Source: Streptomyces viridiviolaceus (GTDB lineage Bacteria; Actinomycetota; Actinomycetes; Streptomycetales; Streptomycetaceae). Taken from it: a stretch of 64,000 bases of DNA. Location of the stretch: positions 186,001 through 250,000 of the forward strand of contig NZ_BMWA01000001.1 in assembly GCF_014650995.1 (NCBI RefSeq). Direction: 5' to 3'. Every line of letters starts with the position of its first letter. The first letter of the stretch is position 1. The notes under the pieces were generated by a model. The model was not told the DNA's origin. It saw only the letters and a program-made list of their open reading frames with translations, and did no database searches. The position numbers and the translations under genes were made by a program. Shown here piece after piece: positions 34,119 to 41,973 of this stretch.

Positions 34119-35606
34119 GTGGAGGGGCGCAGCGCCGCACGCGTGCGCAACGAACTCCTGGCCGAGATGGCCGGTGTGCTCGCGGCAACGGACACGGTGC
34201 GGCGGCAGGCCGGCGCGGAGATGCTGGTCCAGGACGTGTCCGCCGAGCTACGGCTGTCACTGGACCCGCGGCAGGACCAGCCGCTCGGGCTGTGGTCCCG
34301 GCATCTGGTCAAGCGGTGCGCCGAGGCCGACGAGGGACTCCAGACGCTGGCCCGCTGCCTGAACTACGCCGAGCAGGGATCGGTGAACGTGCTCGCGCTG
34401 TGGCGTCTGGTGGACGAGTGGGAGGCCACCGCCTTCTTCAAGGACATCGACCTGCGTCCCCTGCGGCCCGTCCTCCGGGAGATCCGTTCCACCTCGCTGC
34501 TCACCACCCTCGCCCGCCGGGCGAGCCACTCGCGCACCCAGGAGCTCGAAGCATGGTGCGACACGGGCTGGGAGGTCTTCCTGCACCTGGCGGGGAACAA
34601 CATGGCGGTGGACGAACTCCCCCCGTCCATGGCTTTCCTCTCCCTCGCCGCCGAGCACCTGGTGAAGGAGGGACGCACCGAGGAGGCGGAGGACTTACGC
34701 CGGTGGAACCGGAAGCAGGCACGGCTCCGCGGCCTCACCGAGGAAATGGCCGGCTGGCGGCAGGAGGACTTCCCGCCGCCCGGGGAACCCTCGCTGCTTC
34801 CGGCGTACCTGCTGATCCAGTTCGAACCGGACGGGGTGGACCCCGACAACTTCTGGATGGCCCACTGGCGGCAGTCCGACGCCGACGGCTGGCACCCGTT
34901 GCCCGGCGAGACGGTCAAGCTGCACCGGGACGAACTCCCCGCCGCCGTGGACCGTCTGGTCGAGCAGGCGGAGGAGCGCTGGTCCGACCTGCGCCAGCCG
35001 GTCGTGATCGAATTCATCCTGCCGTGGACCCTGCTGGCGGAGCCCGTCGAGTGGTGGCACAAGGAGGCCGACGCGGCCGTGCCCACTCCCCTGGTCATGG
35101 ACTACACCGTCGTGGTGCGCAGCTTCGAGCGGCTGCGCAGGACGGCCTGGCACCGGCCCTGGAACAACCGCTGGCGGCAGCTGAAGGACAGGCCCGCGGA
35201 GAGCCGCTCGTTCTGGAGCTCGCCGGACCGGTCCGCCTTCCACCTCGAGAGGGAGCTCAAGGACGACCAGCAGATCGTCTGTCTGGTCCTCAGCGCACCG
35301 CCGGGCTCCGACTCGCCCCTCGCCCAGCAGGAGTTCGTGGCGGCGCTGCGGGCCGGCATCCCGGCCATCCTGTGGGACCGGGGCGATTCCGGGACCGCCT
35401 TCCGGGAGGCCGCCGGCGACATCCTGCAGGAACGCGGCCTGGCCGGCGTACTGGAACGCACCCGGCGGTGGCGCGACCAGGCACTCGCGCTGGGTCCCGA
35501 GGGATGGCACCGCCACGTGGGCCGTCATCTGGCCCTCCTGCTGGACGACCCGGAACGCATGCCCGGGCCCTCGACTGCGGGTGGCGGTTCCGACAGTGCC
35601 GGATGA
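34119..35606 (+). CDS. VMAP protein (vWA-MoxR-associated protein) with N-terminal EAD2
   Basis: About 495 residues. The GTG at 34119 is preferred because GGGGGAGG sits 7 bases before it; the ATG at 34095 lacks a ribosome site. Residues about 5-100 match effector-associated domain 2 (RNELLAEMAGVLAATDTVRR, then CLNYAEQGSVNVLALWRLVDEW). A middle VMAP-M-like helical region follows (FFKDIDLRPLRPVLREI), then VMAP-C from about 225: YLLIQFEPDGVDPDNFWM, VIEFILPWTLLAEPVEWW, YTVVVRSFERLR, CLVLSAPPG and GIPAILWDRGDSG. VMAP proteins are proposed hubs linking NTPase sensing to effectors through EAD-EAD contacts; the trypsin-like protease here also carries EAD2. It contains a TTA codon (34695-34697). A possible promoter is CTGACG-N18-TACGCT at 34039-34068. 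Confidence 0.82.
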   Translation: MEGRSAARVRNELLAEMAGVLAATDTVRRQAGAEMLVQDVSAELRLSLDPRQDQPLGLWSRHLVKRCAEADEGLQTLARCLNYAEQGSVNVLALWRLVDEWEATAFFKDIDLRPLRPVLREIRSTSLLTTLARRASHSRTQELEAWCDTGWEVFLHLAGNNMAVDELPPSMAFLSLAAEHLVKEGRTEEAEDLRRWNRKQARLRGLTEEMAGWRQEDFPPPGEPSLLPAYLLIQFEPDGVDPDNFWMAHWRQSDADGWHPLPGETVKLHRDELPAAVDRLVEQAEERWSDLRQPVVIEFILPWTLLAEPVEWWHKEADAAVPTPLVMDYTVVVRSFERLRRTAWHRPWNNRWRQLKDRPAESRSFWSSPDRSAFHLERELKDDQQIVCLVLSAPPGSDSPLAQQEFVAALRAGIPAILWDRGDSGTAFREAAGDILQERGLAGVLERTRRWRDQALALGPEGWHRHVGRHLALLLDDPERMPGPSTAGGGSDSAG

Positions 35607-35803
35607 GACGTTGACCGCGGACGGGGGACAGAAGGGAGCGCGCTCCGTGAGGCCATGTGCGTCGACCGGAAGGCCCGGCCGCCCGCCCGGACCGTGGGCA
35701 GGCCGGCCCTCGCACGGCACTGCCGGCTCGACCGGGACCAGAGCGGGAGCCGGAGGCGTTCCGTCCCCGTCACCGCGACACCAGCGACGCCCTGAGAGTG
35801 ACC

Positions 35804-38800
35804 ATGGCCAGTGACAACGCCCGACGCAGTCGGTTACGGGCCGGGACGGATCTCGCGCCGCTGTGGAGTCGCTGGCGCGCCGAGGCCGACGCGGCACCGC
35901 GCGAGGTCGTCCTCGCCGTCGACTCCCATGTGACGATGCGGGTCTGGGACCAGGTCGTCGACGACCTGTCCGACGCCTTGCGCGAGAGCTTCGCCGAGGT
36001 GCGCCGCGTGGCTCTGGTCGGAACGGACGAGGCGCTTCCGGCCCACGTCCGCACCGAGCACTCCCTCGGCATGCCGCCGGACGGAACGCGCCGCGTGGTG
36101 CTGGTGGTCACGGACGGTCTGGCGGCCGGCTGGCACCTCGGTGCCGTGCAGCCGCTGCTGCGCCGGTGGGGCCGGTCCTGGCCCGTCGCCGTGGTCGACC
36201 TGCTGCCGCCGCACATCTGGTTCCGTACCGGCCTCGACGTGCTGCACGTCCAGATCGAGGCGCCCAGGTACTGGGCCCCCAACGCCGAGTGGGACTGGCG
36301 TGAGCGGGAGGTTCCCGCCGCGCTGCGGGGCGAGGCTCCCGACGCGGCGGGAACCGTCGGCGATTCCGATGACGACGACTCCCCGGTCGTGGTTCCCGTC
36401 CTCTCGCTGACCCACCACGGGTCCCGTGCCCTCGCCGACATACTGACCCGGGCGGAACCGCACCGGCTCGACCTGCCCGCGATGCCGGCCAACGCCTGGA
36501 AGGGCCGGCCGGACGCGGCCCGGGCCTTTCCGTGGGCGGCCGACTTCTCGGACCCGCCGACGGCCATCGACCGCGTTTTCGATTTTCGTGCCGCGGCGTC
36601 GCCCACGGCCTTCCATCTGGGCACCCGTCTCGCCGCGGCACCGCTCAGTCTGCCGGTCGTCCGCAGAGTGATCCGGTCGACGCCCGAGGCGGGGCCGGTG
36701 CACGCTGCCGAGTTCTTCATGAGCGGCCTGGTCCGGCCCACCGGTGCGCACGACGACGCCCCGGGGACGGTGGTCTACGACTTCCTCCCCGACGTCCGCG
36801 AGCAACTGCTCGCGCTGGGGCGCCGCAGCGCCACCATCCGCACGCTCCGTGACGTCCGCGAGGTGCTGGCCTCGACCCGGGAGACCGGGTCGCTCCTGCC
36901 TCCGCCCGACGAGCCGTTGAACAAGGCGTCACCGCCCCACGTCACGCGGAAGAACGCCCCCTTCCTCCGCGTGGAGCTGGCGGCGCTGGACGCTTTGTCC
37001 GTGTCACACCTTCAGCGCGCCAAATTGTTGCGACATGCGTTGAAATGGCACGATCAGCGGTATGCAGTACCGCTCGCCAAGGTCCCGCCCACCGGTGCCC
37101 CCCTGACACCACCCACCACTGCCGGAGTCACCGAAGGAGTCCCGCCGATGTCGACCACGCCCCAGCACGCCACGGCCACGGGGGGAGAGCGCACCGTACA
37201 GCCACGTGTGTGGGGGAACCTGCCGCCGCGGAACCAGAACTTCACGGGCCGCAGCGAGCTTCTCGACCTGCTCGACCAACGGCTGCGGGAGGGCACGACC
37301 ACGGTCCTGCCCGAGGCGATTCACGGCATGGGCGGCGTCGGCAAGACGCAGCTGGCGATCGAGTACGCGTACCGGCACCAGTCGGAGTACGACATCGTGT
37401 GGTGGATCCCCTCGGAGCGGCCGGGCCAGATCGGCCAGTCCCTGGTGGAGCTGGCCAAGCGGCTGGGGCTGGTGACCACATCCGAGGCCAACATCGCGGG
37501 TCCGGCGGTCCGGGAGGCACTGCGTGAGGGGCGCCCGTACTCCAGGTGGCTGCTGATCTTCGACAACGCCGACAGCCCGGAGCAGGTGCGGCCCTACTTC
37601 CCGACCGGCGGCACCGGCACCATCCTCGTCACGTCCCGCAACCGCCGCTGGGGGCTCGTGGGCGGCTCCCTCGAGGTGGACGTGTTCACCCGCGAGGAGA
37701 GCAAGGAACTGCTCCGCGGCTCGGGGCCCGAACTCGCGGACAGCGAGGCCGAGGCGCTGGCCGACGCTCTGGGCGACCTGCCGCTGGCCCTGGTGCAGGC
37801 GGCCGCCTGGCGGGCGGAGACCGGCATGCCGGCCTCCGAGTACCTGCGGCTCTTCGAGAGCAAGCAGAACGAGCTCCTCGAGACGGCTCCGCCGCCGGAC
37901 TACCAGCTGCCCGTCGCCGCGGCGTGGAACGTCTCGCTCGACCACCTGGAGACCCGCAGCCCGGCCGCCCTGCGGCTGCTGCAGCTGTGCTCGTACTTCG
38001 CCCCCGACCCGATCTCCAGGCAAATCCTGTCCGGCCCGGGATACAACACCATCTTCCCCGAGCTGGACGCGGCTCTGAACGACCCGATGAAGCTCGCACG
38101 CGCGATACGGGAGATCAACCGTTACTCGCTCGCCCGAATCGACCACCGAACGAACTCCATCGAGATGCACCGGTTGGTCCAGCACGTACTGATCAACCGT
38201 ATGAGCCCAGAGGAGCAGAGCCGCATGCGCGAAGGCGCCCACGCCCTGATGGCGTCCGCCGATCCGAGGACGCCGACCGACCCGGAGAGCTGGCCTCGCT
38301 ATGCGGAGCTGTACACGCACGTCATCGCCTCCCGCGCGGTCACCTCCGACCAGCCGTGGATGCGCCAGCTGGTGATGAACATCGCCAAGTACCTCTACTA
38401 CTGGGGGGACCACGAGGTCTCCCTGGACTTCTCCGAGAACGCCTGGAACACCTGGGTGGAGATCTTCGGGGAGGAGGACGTGCAGACCCTGCTGATGGGG
38501 CGGTGGCTGGTCTTCGTCTACCTGATGGTCGGCCGGTACAGCGACGCGTCGACCCTGGTGGAGCGCATCCGGGGCGTCCACGAACGCGTGTCGCAGCCCG
38601 ACAGCGAGGAGGCCCTGGACGCCACCCAGATGGAGGCCGCGGTACGCCGTGTCCAGGGGCGCTTCCTCGACGGTGCCGAACTCGACAGAGTCGTCTACGA
38701 ACGGGCACACCGCGCCTTCGGCGACGACGACCCGGCCAGCCTGAACATGGCGCACAACCTCGGCGTGAGCCTGCGCCTCACCGGGGAGTTCCGGGAGGCG

Positions 38801-39706
38801 CTGCAGCTCGACCGGAACACCTGGCACCTCAAGCTGCGTCTGTTCGGACGCGACGACCAGCGCAGTCTCATCACGGAGAACTCGATCGCCATCGACGTGC
38901 GCGAGTCGGGGGACTACATCGGCGCGCTCCGGCTCCAGGAGGCCGCGCTGGAGGCCTTCCGGACCGTCTTCGGGAACGACAACCCGGCCACGATCAGCAC
39001 CGAACGGGAACTGGGCATCGCGTGCCGCAAGGCCGGTCTCCACTCCCGTGCGCTCGAACTGGCCATCAAGTCCCACGAGTCCTTCACCCGGCGGTACGGG
39101 GACACCCATCCCCAGTCCCTGGCCACGGCGCTGCCCCTCGCCATCGCCCTGCGCCAGAACGGCGACCTGGAAGCGGCACGGGCGCGCGGGGCCCAGGCCT
39201 GCACCGGATACCGCAAGGTCTTCCATTCCCAGCACCCGTACTCCCTGGCCGCGGACGTCGGGCTCGCGGTGTCCGAGCGCCTGCTGGGCAGGGCGGAGGA
39301 GGCCCGCCGGCTCGACGAGGAGGCGCTCGTCGCGCTGTCCGAGGGCCTCGGTGCCGGCCACCCCTTCACCCTGGTGGCGGCCGTGAACCTGGCCAGCGAC
39401 CTGGCGGCGCTCGGGGAGCACGAGGAAGCGGCGCGCAGGGGACGTGAGACGCTGGCGCGGTGCCGGGAGACCTTCGGTCCCGACCACCCGACCACTCTGG
39501 CCTGTGCCGGCAACCTGGCGCTCGACCTGACGTCGCTGGGGCTGGAGAGCGAGGCGTCTGCCCTGCGGCTCGACACCCGCGAGCGCATGGGCCGGGTGCT
39601 CGACACCCGGCACGGTGACCAGGAGGAGGCCACCCCCCACCCGGCGATCGTGGACTTCTCGAACGGCGCCCGGGCGAACTGCGACATCGACCCCATGCCC
39701 CTGTGA
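35804..39706 (+). CDS. FxsT-like STAND protein: SAV_2336-type N-terminus, NB-ARC NTPase, TPR array
   Basis: 1300 residues from the ATG at 35804; an in-frame GTG at 35657 would add 49 residues of poorer coding character. Residues 1-450 are SAV_2336-like (EVVLAVDSHVTMRVWDQVVDDL, PVAVVDLLPPHIWFRTGLDV). The NB-ARC NTPase follows: Walker A GMGGVGKT at 508-515, LLIFDNADSPEQV, ILVTSRNRRWG, LPLALVQAAAW, and a winged-helix QLCSYFAPDP region. From about 830 to the end are tetratricopeptide repeats of the kinesin-light-chain kind (HPQSLATALPLAIALRQNGD, HPFTLVAAVNLASDLAALGE). NCBI names this architecture FxSxx-COOH system tetratricopeptide repeat protein. It carries a TTA codon at the 11th codon (35834-35836). 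Ends 34 bases from the convergent HExxH gene. Confidence 0.88.
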   Translation: MASDNARRSRLRAGTDLAPLWSRWRAEADAAPREVVLAVDSHVTMRVWDQVVDDLSDALRESFAEVRRVALVGTDEALPAHVRTEHSLGMPPDGTRRVVLVVTDGLAAGWHLGAVQPLLRRWGRSWPVAVVDLLPPHIWFRTGLDVLHVQIEAPRYWAPNAEWDWREREVPAALRGEAPDAAGTVGDSDDDDSPVVVPVLSLTHHGSRALADILTRAEPHRLDLPAMPANAWKGRPDAARAFPWAADFSDPPTAIDRVFDFRAAASPTAFHLGTRLAAAPLSLPVVRRVIRSTPEAGPVHAAEFFMSGLVRPTGAHDDAPGTVVYDFLPDVREQLLALGRRSATIRTLRDVREVLASTRETGSLLPPPDEPLNKASPPHVTRKNAPFLRVELAALDALSVSHLQRAKLLRHALKWHDQRYAVPLAKVPPTGAPLTPPTTAGVTEGVPPMSTTPQHATATGGERTVQPRVWGNLPPRNQNFTGRSELLDLLDQRLREGTTTVLPEAIHGMGGVGKTQLAIEYAYRHQSEYDIVWWIPSERPGQIGQSLVELAKRLGLVTTSEANIAGPAVREALREGRPYSRWLLIFDNADSPEQVRPYFPTGGTGTILVTSRNRRWGLVGGSLEVDVFTREESKELLRGSGPELADSEAEALADALGDLPLALVQAAAWRAETGMPASEYLRLFESKQNELLETAPPPDYQLPVAAAWNVSLDHLETRSPAALRLLQLCSYFAPDPISRQILSGPGYNTIFPELDAALNDPMKLARAIREINRYSLARIDHRTNSIEMHRLVQHVLINRMSPEEQSRMREGAHALMASADPRTPTDPESWPRYAELYTHVIASRAVTSDQPWMRQLVMNIAKYLYYWGDHEVSLDFSENAWNTWVEIFGEEDVQTLLMGRWLVFVYLMVGRYSDASTLVERIRGVHERVSQPDSEEALDATQMEAAVRRVQGRFLDGAELDRVVYERAHRAFGDDDPASLNMAHNLGVSLRLTGEFREALQLDRNTWHLKLRLFGRDDQRSLITENSIAIDVRESGDYIGALRLQEAALEAFRTVFGNDNPATISTERELGIACRKAGLHSRALELAIKSHESFTRRYGDTHPQSLATALPLAIALRQNGDLEAARARGAQACTGYRKVFHSQHPYSLAADVGLAVSERLLGRAEEARRLDEEALVALSEGLGAGHPFTLVAAVNLASDLAALGEHEEAARRGRETLARCRETFGPDHPTTLACAGNLALDLTSLGLESEASALRLDTRERMGRVLDTRHGDQEEATPHPAIVDFSNGARANCDIDPMPL

Positions 39707-39740
39707 GGGTGTGAGGCGAGGGCCGTCACGGGCCGTGCGG

Positions 39741-41642
39741 TTACGGCCGGGCGCTCGCTCGGCCCTGCTCCCGCGGCCTTGCCGCGGCACCGGCCAGCCA
39801 CGCCGCCAGGGTCACCGGATCGGGCCGTTCCCCGTACTCGCGCTCCAGCGCGTTCCGTACGGCCCGGGCCCACTGGGGCGACCGGAGCAGGAACCGGCGG
39901 GCGGCCCGCTGCTCCGCATCACCGTCCAGGGCCCGGCCGAGTGCTGCCCATGCCCCCACCACGGGGCCGGCGTCCAGCAGTTGGTCCGACAGCATCTGCC
40001 GGGCGGCCGCCCGGTCCCCGCGCGCAAGGAGGACGTCGGCCGGCCCGGCGCCGCGCACCTGGTCCGCGGCGGCGCCGGGGTCCCGACAGGCACCGTCCGG
40101 GTCCGTGAGGCAGTGCCTGGCCAGGACCGCCGCGGTGTCCAGGAAACGGGCACCCTCGTCGGGTGACAAGGCCGACGGTGCGCCGTGTACGGAAGGCGGA
40201 CACGGGTCGCCTCGTCGCCACGCTCGCACCGCCTCGTCCACCAGGTGGGGCGGCGGCTGCAGATGGTGCTCGCGCCATCGGGCGCGGTGGCTGACCGCCG
40301 CTTCCCGGGCCGGCCGCGCCTGCGCCTCGGGTACGTGCTCGCCCAGCCACCCCGCGCAGCTGCGCGCCAACGACTCCAGGAGCCGGTGCCCCAGGGGCGT
40401 CAGCCGTGCGTGGCCTCGTACGCTGCCGAGCGTCGACCACACCGCGTCGCGCCACAGGGCGAACTCGAAGTGCGCCGACGGCGCGTGGGCCGGGTCGGCG
40501 GTGTGGCGGTGGGCGCGCCAGAACCGGGTGACGCCGAAGAAGGCGTAGATGCCCTGCAGCAGGCCCTCCAGGGGCCGGGGGTCGTCCCGCCACGGCGCGT
40601 GGAACAGCTCGGGCGCTTCGTCGGTCTTCTCGGCCCGTCGTACCAGGGGGCCGAGGTGGGACAGCGCGCCGAGCTTGATGTGCTGGAACTCGTGCACCAG
40701 GGTCGCGGCCAGGTCGGAGGCGCTGTCGGGCAGCGAGGCGTTGATACCGCCGAACGCCTCCGCGGAGGAACTGCTGTAAGGCCGAAACCTTTCTCCCCGT
40801 GGGACGGGAGCGATGGACATCAGCCCGCGACGCATCGCCTCGGTGTGGGACGGTTCGTCGCGCTGCAGTATCTGCCATGCCCGGGCGAGCACGGACTGCC
40901 AGGACCGTGCCTCCGACTCGGACAGGGCCCGTGGCGCACCGGGCCCGGAGAAGGTGCGATAGGGGTCGTGCTCTTCGAGGGTCAGCGTGCCGGGGCCGCC
41001 CCGCTCCAGCGTCAGCCGCCGGGTGGGCCGCCAGCCCGGTGACCGCCGCTCCCAGTCGGGCCCCACGACGACCTCGCCGCCCGCGCCGGTGATCCGCAGG
41101 CACTGCCCGTCCCCGGTGACGCGCGCGGTCGTCCACTCCTCTTCGGCCGGGAGTGACGCGCAGCCCAGCCCCGGAAGGAAGACGGCTCCCCCTCGCGCCG
41201 GTACCGACACCGTGAACGCGATGCGGGCCGCGGCGGCCGCGGCGGCGGCCAGACAGGAGAGGTGCCCCAGCAACACGGGGACCGGGGTGTCACCGTGCGG
41301 GGCGCCCCTGAGGCGTCGCAAAGCCGATGACACCCAGGAACCGGTGCCGGGAGCCATCAGGACCTCCTCGACCGCCCGGGGGTCCCTCGTCTGGGCACGC
41401 TCGAGCAGCCCCCAGGCGTCGGGGACCGACAGGAACGGTTCTGCGGAGCCGGGGGAACCGCTGACGCTCCGGTCCAGGAGGGCGCGCAGGAGCAGTAATC
41501 GGCGACTGCGTTCGGCGTTCAGCAGCTCATCGATGACGGCGCCGTCGCCACCGCCTCCGAGGAGCTGCTGCAGGCCGGTCGCCGAGATGCTGTGAAATGC
41601 GGATCGGTCCTCGGGTGTGCTGCCCACCGGACGCACTGGCAT
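39741..41642 (-). CDS. aKG-HExxH-type peptide beta-hydroxylase family protein
   Basis: A 633-residue protein with the motif HEFQH (residues 317-321) in SDLAATLVHEFQHIKLGAL, followed by WRDDPRPLEGLLQGIYAFFGVTRFW and RFRPYSSSSAEAFGG just upstream, the signature of the family first called HEXXH motif-containing peptide modification proteins. Members are iron/2-oxoglutarate enzymes that hydroxylate side chains of RiPP precursors; they do not act as zinc proteases. The C-terminal 200 residues are helical repeats. The FxSxx-like precursor ends 38 bases upstream on the same strand, so that peptide is the likely substrate. It contains a TTA codon (41498-41496, residue 49). Convergent with the FxsT-like gene. 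Confidence 0.85.
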   Translation of the reverse strand: MPVRPVGSTPEDRSAFHSISATGLQQLLGGGGDGAVIDELLNAERSRRLLLLRALLDRSVSGSPGSAEPFLSVPDAWGLLERAQTRDPRAVEEVLMAPGTGSWVSSALRRLRGAPHGDTPVPVLLGHLSCLAAAAAAAARIAFTVSVPARGGAVFLPGLGCASLPAEEEWTTARVTGDGQCLRITGAGGEVVVGPDWERRSPGWRPTRRLTLERGGPGTLTLEEHDPYRTFSGPGAPRALSESEARSWQSVLARAWQILQRDEPSHTEAMRRGLMSIAPVPRGERFRPYSSSSAEAFGGINASLPDSASDLAATLVHEFQHIKLGALSHLGPLVRRAEKTDEAPELFHAPWRDDPRPLEGLLQGIYAFFGVTRFWRAHRHTADPAHAPSAHFEFALWRDAVWSTLGSVRGHARLTPLGHRLLESLARSCAGWLGEHVPEAQARPAREAAVSHRARWREHHLQPPPHLVDEAVRAWRRGDPCPPSVHGAPSALSPDEGARFLDTAAVLARHCLTDPDGACRDPGAAADQVRGAGPADVLLARGDRAAARQMLSDQLLDAGPVVGAWAALGRALDGDAEQRAARRFLLRSPQWARAVRNALEREYGERPDPVTLAAWLAGAAARPREQGRASARP

Positions 41643-41680
41643 TCTCCCCGCCCACGGTCGCCGTTCTCCGTCCCAGCTTC

Positions 41681-41854
41681 TCAGTGCGTCTGATTGACGC
41701 CGGCGACCGTGATCGCATGGGGATCGTCGATGTTGCCCAGTAAGCGTTCGAGCGATTCGGACATGGCTGGACCGTCGAGAGAACGCAACGCCTCAAGTGA
41801 TACTCCTGAGAGGTCCATGAGTCCGGACTCGAAGGCCGGCGTCGCCCGCTCCAC
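41681..41854 (-). CDS. FxSxx-COOH-like RiPP precursor peptide with unusual C-terminus
   Basis: 57 residues from GTG 41854; TTG 41863 (60 aa) and ATG 41917 (78 aa) are alternative starts, with GGGGAGGGG at about 41865-41875 serving GTG or TTG. The leader AFESGLMDLSGVSLEALRSL then LERLLGNIDDP is the conserved leader of FxSxx-COOH peptides. The core/tail should end F-x-S-x-x but here reads ITVAGVNQTH: Val and Gln replace the cross-linked Phe and Ser. With no FxsB radical SAM gene in the window and a HExxH hydroxylase next door, this peptide is probably hydroxylated at its Asn/Gln/His tail rather than made into a cyclophane (inference). A TTA codon is present at 41743-41741. Confidence 0.72.
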   Translation of the reverse strand: MERATPAFESGLMDLSGVSLEALRSLDGPAMSESLERLLGNIDDPHAITVAGVNQTH

Positions 41855-41973
41855 GGCTGCCAAGTCCCCTCCCCGTATGTCTGCTCGTCCGCACCGCACA
41901 GTCGTTCCCCTTTTCATGATGGCCCACGGGAAGGTGGGCCGAAACCCTGCGTACCGGCCAGTTGTCCGGCAAG

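Noticed and set aside
35657..35803. N-terminal extension of the FxsT-like protein from GTG 35657
   Set aside because: Third-position GC is clearly lower and composition is Arg/Pro-rich; kept only as an alternative start.
37004..39790. 928-codon minus-strand ORF
   Set aside because: Antisense to the NB-ARC/TPR part of the FxsT-like gene.
39741..41642. Zinc metalloprotease by its HExxH motif
   Set aside because: The surrounding residues and the neighbouring precursor match the peptide hydroxylase family instead.
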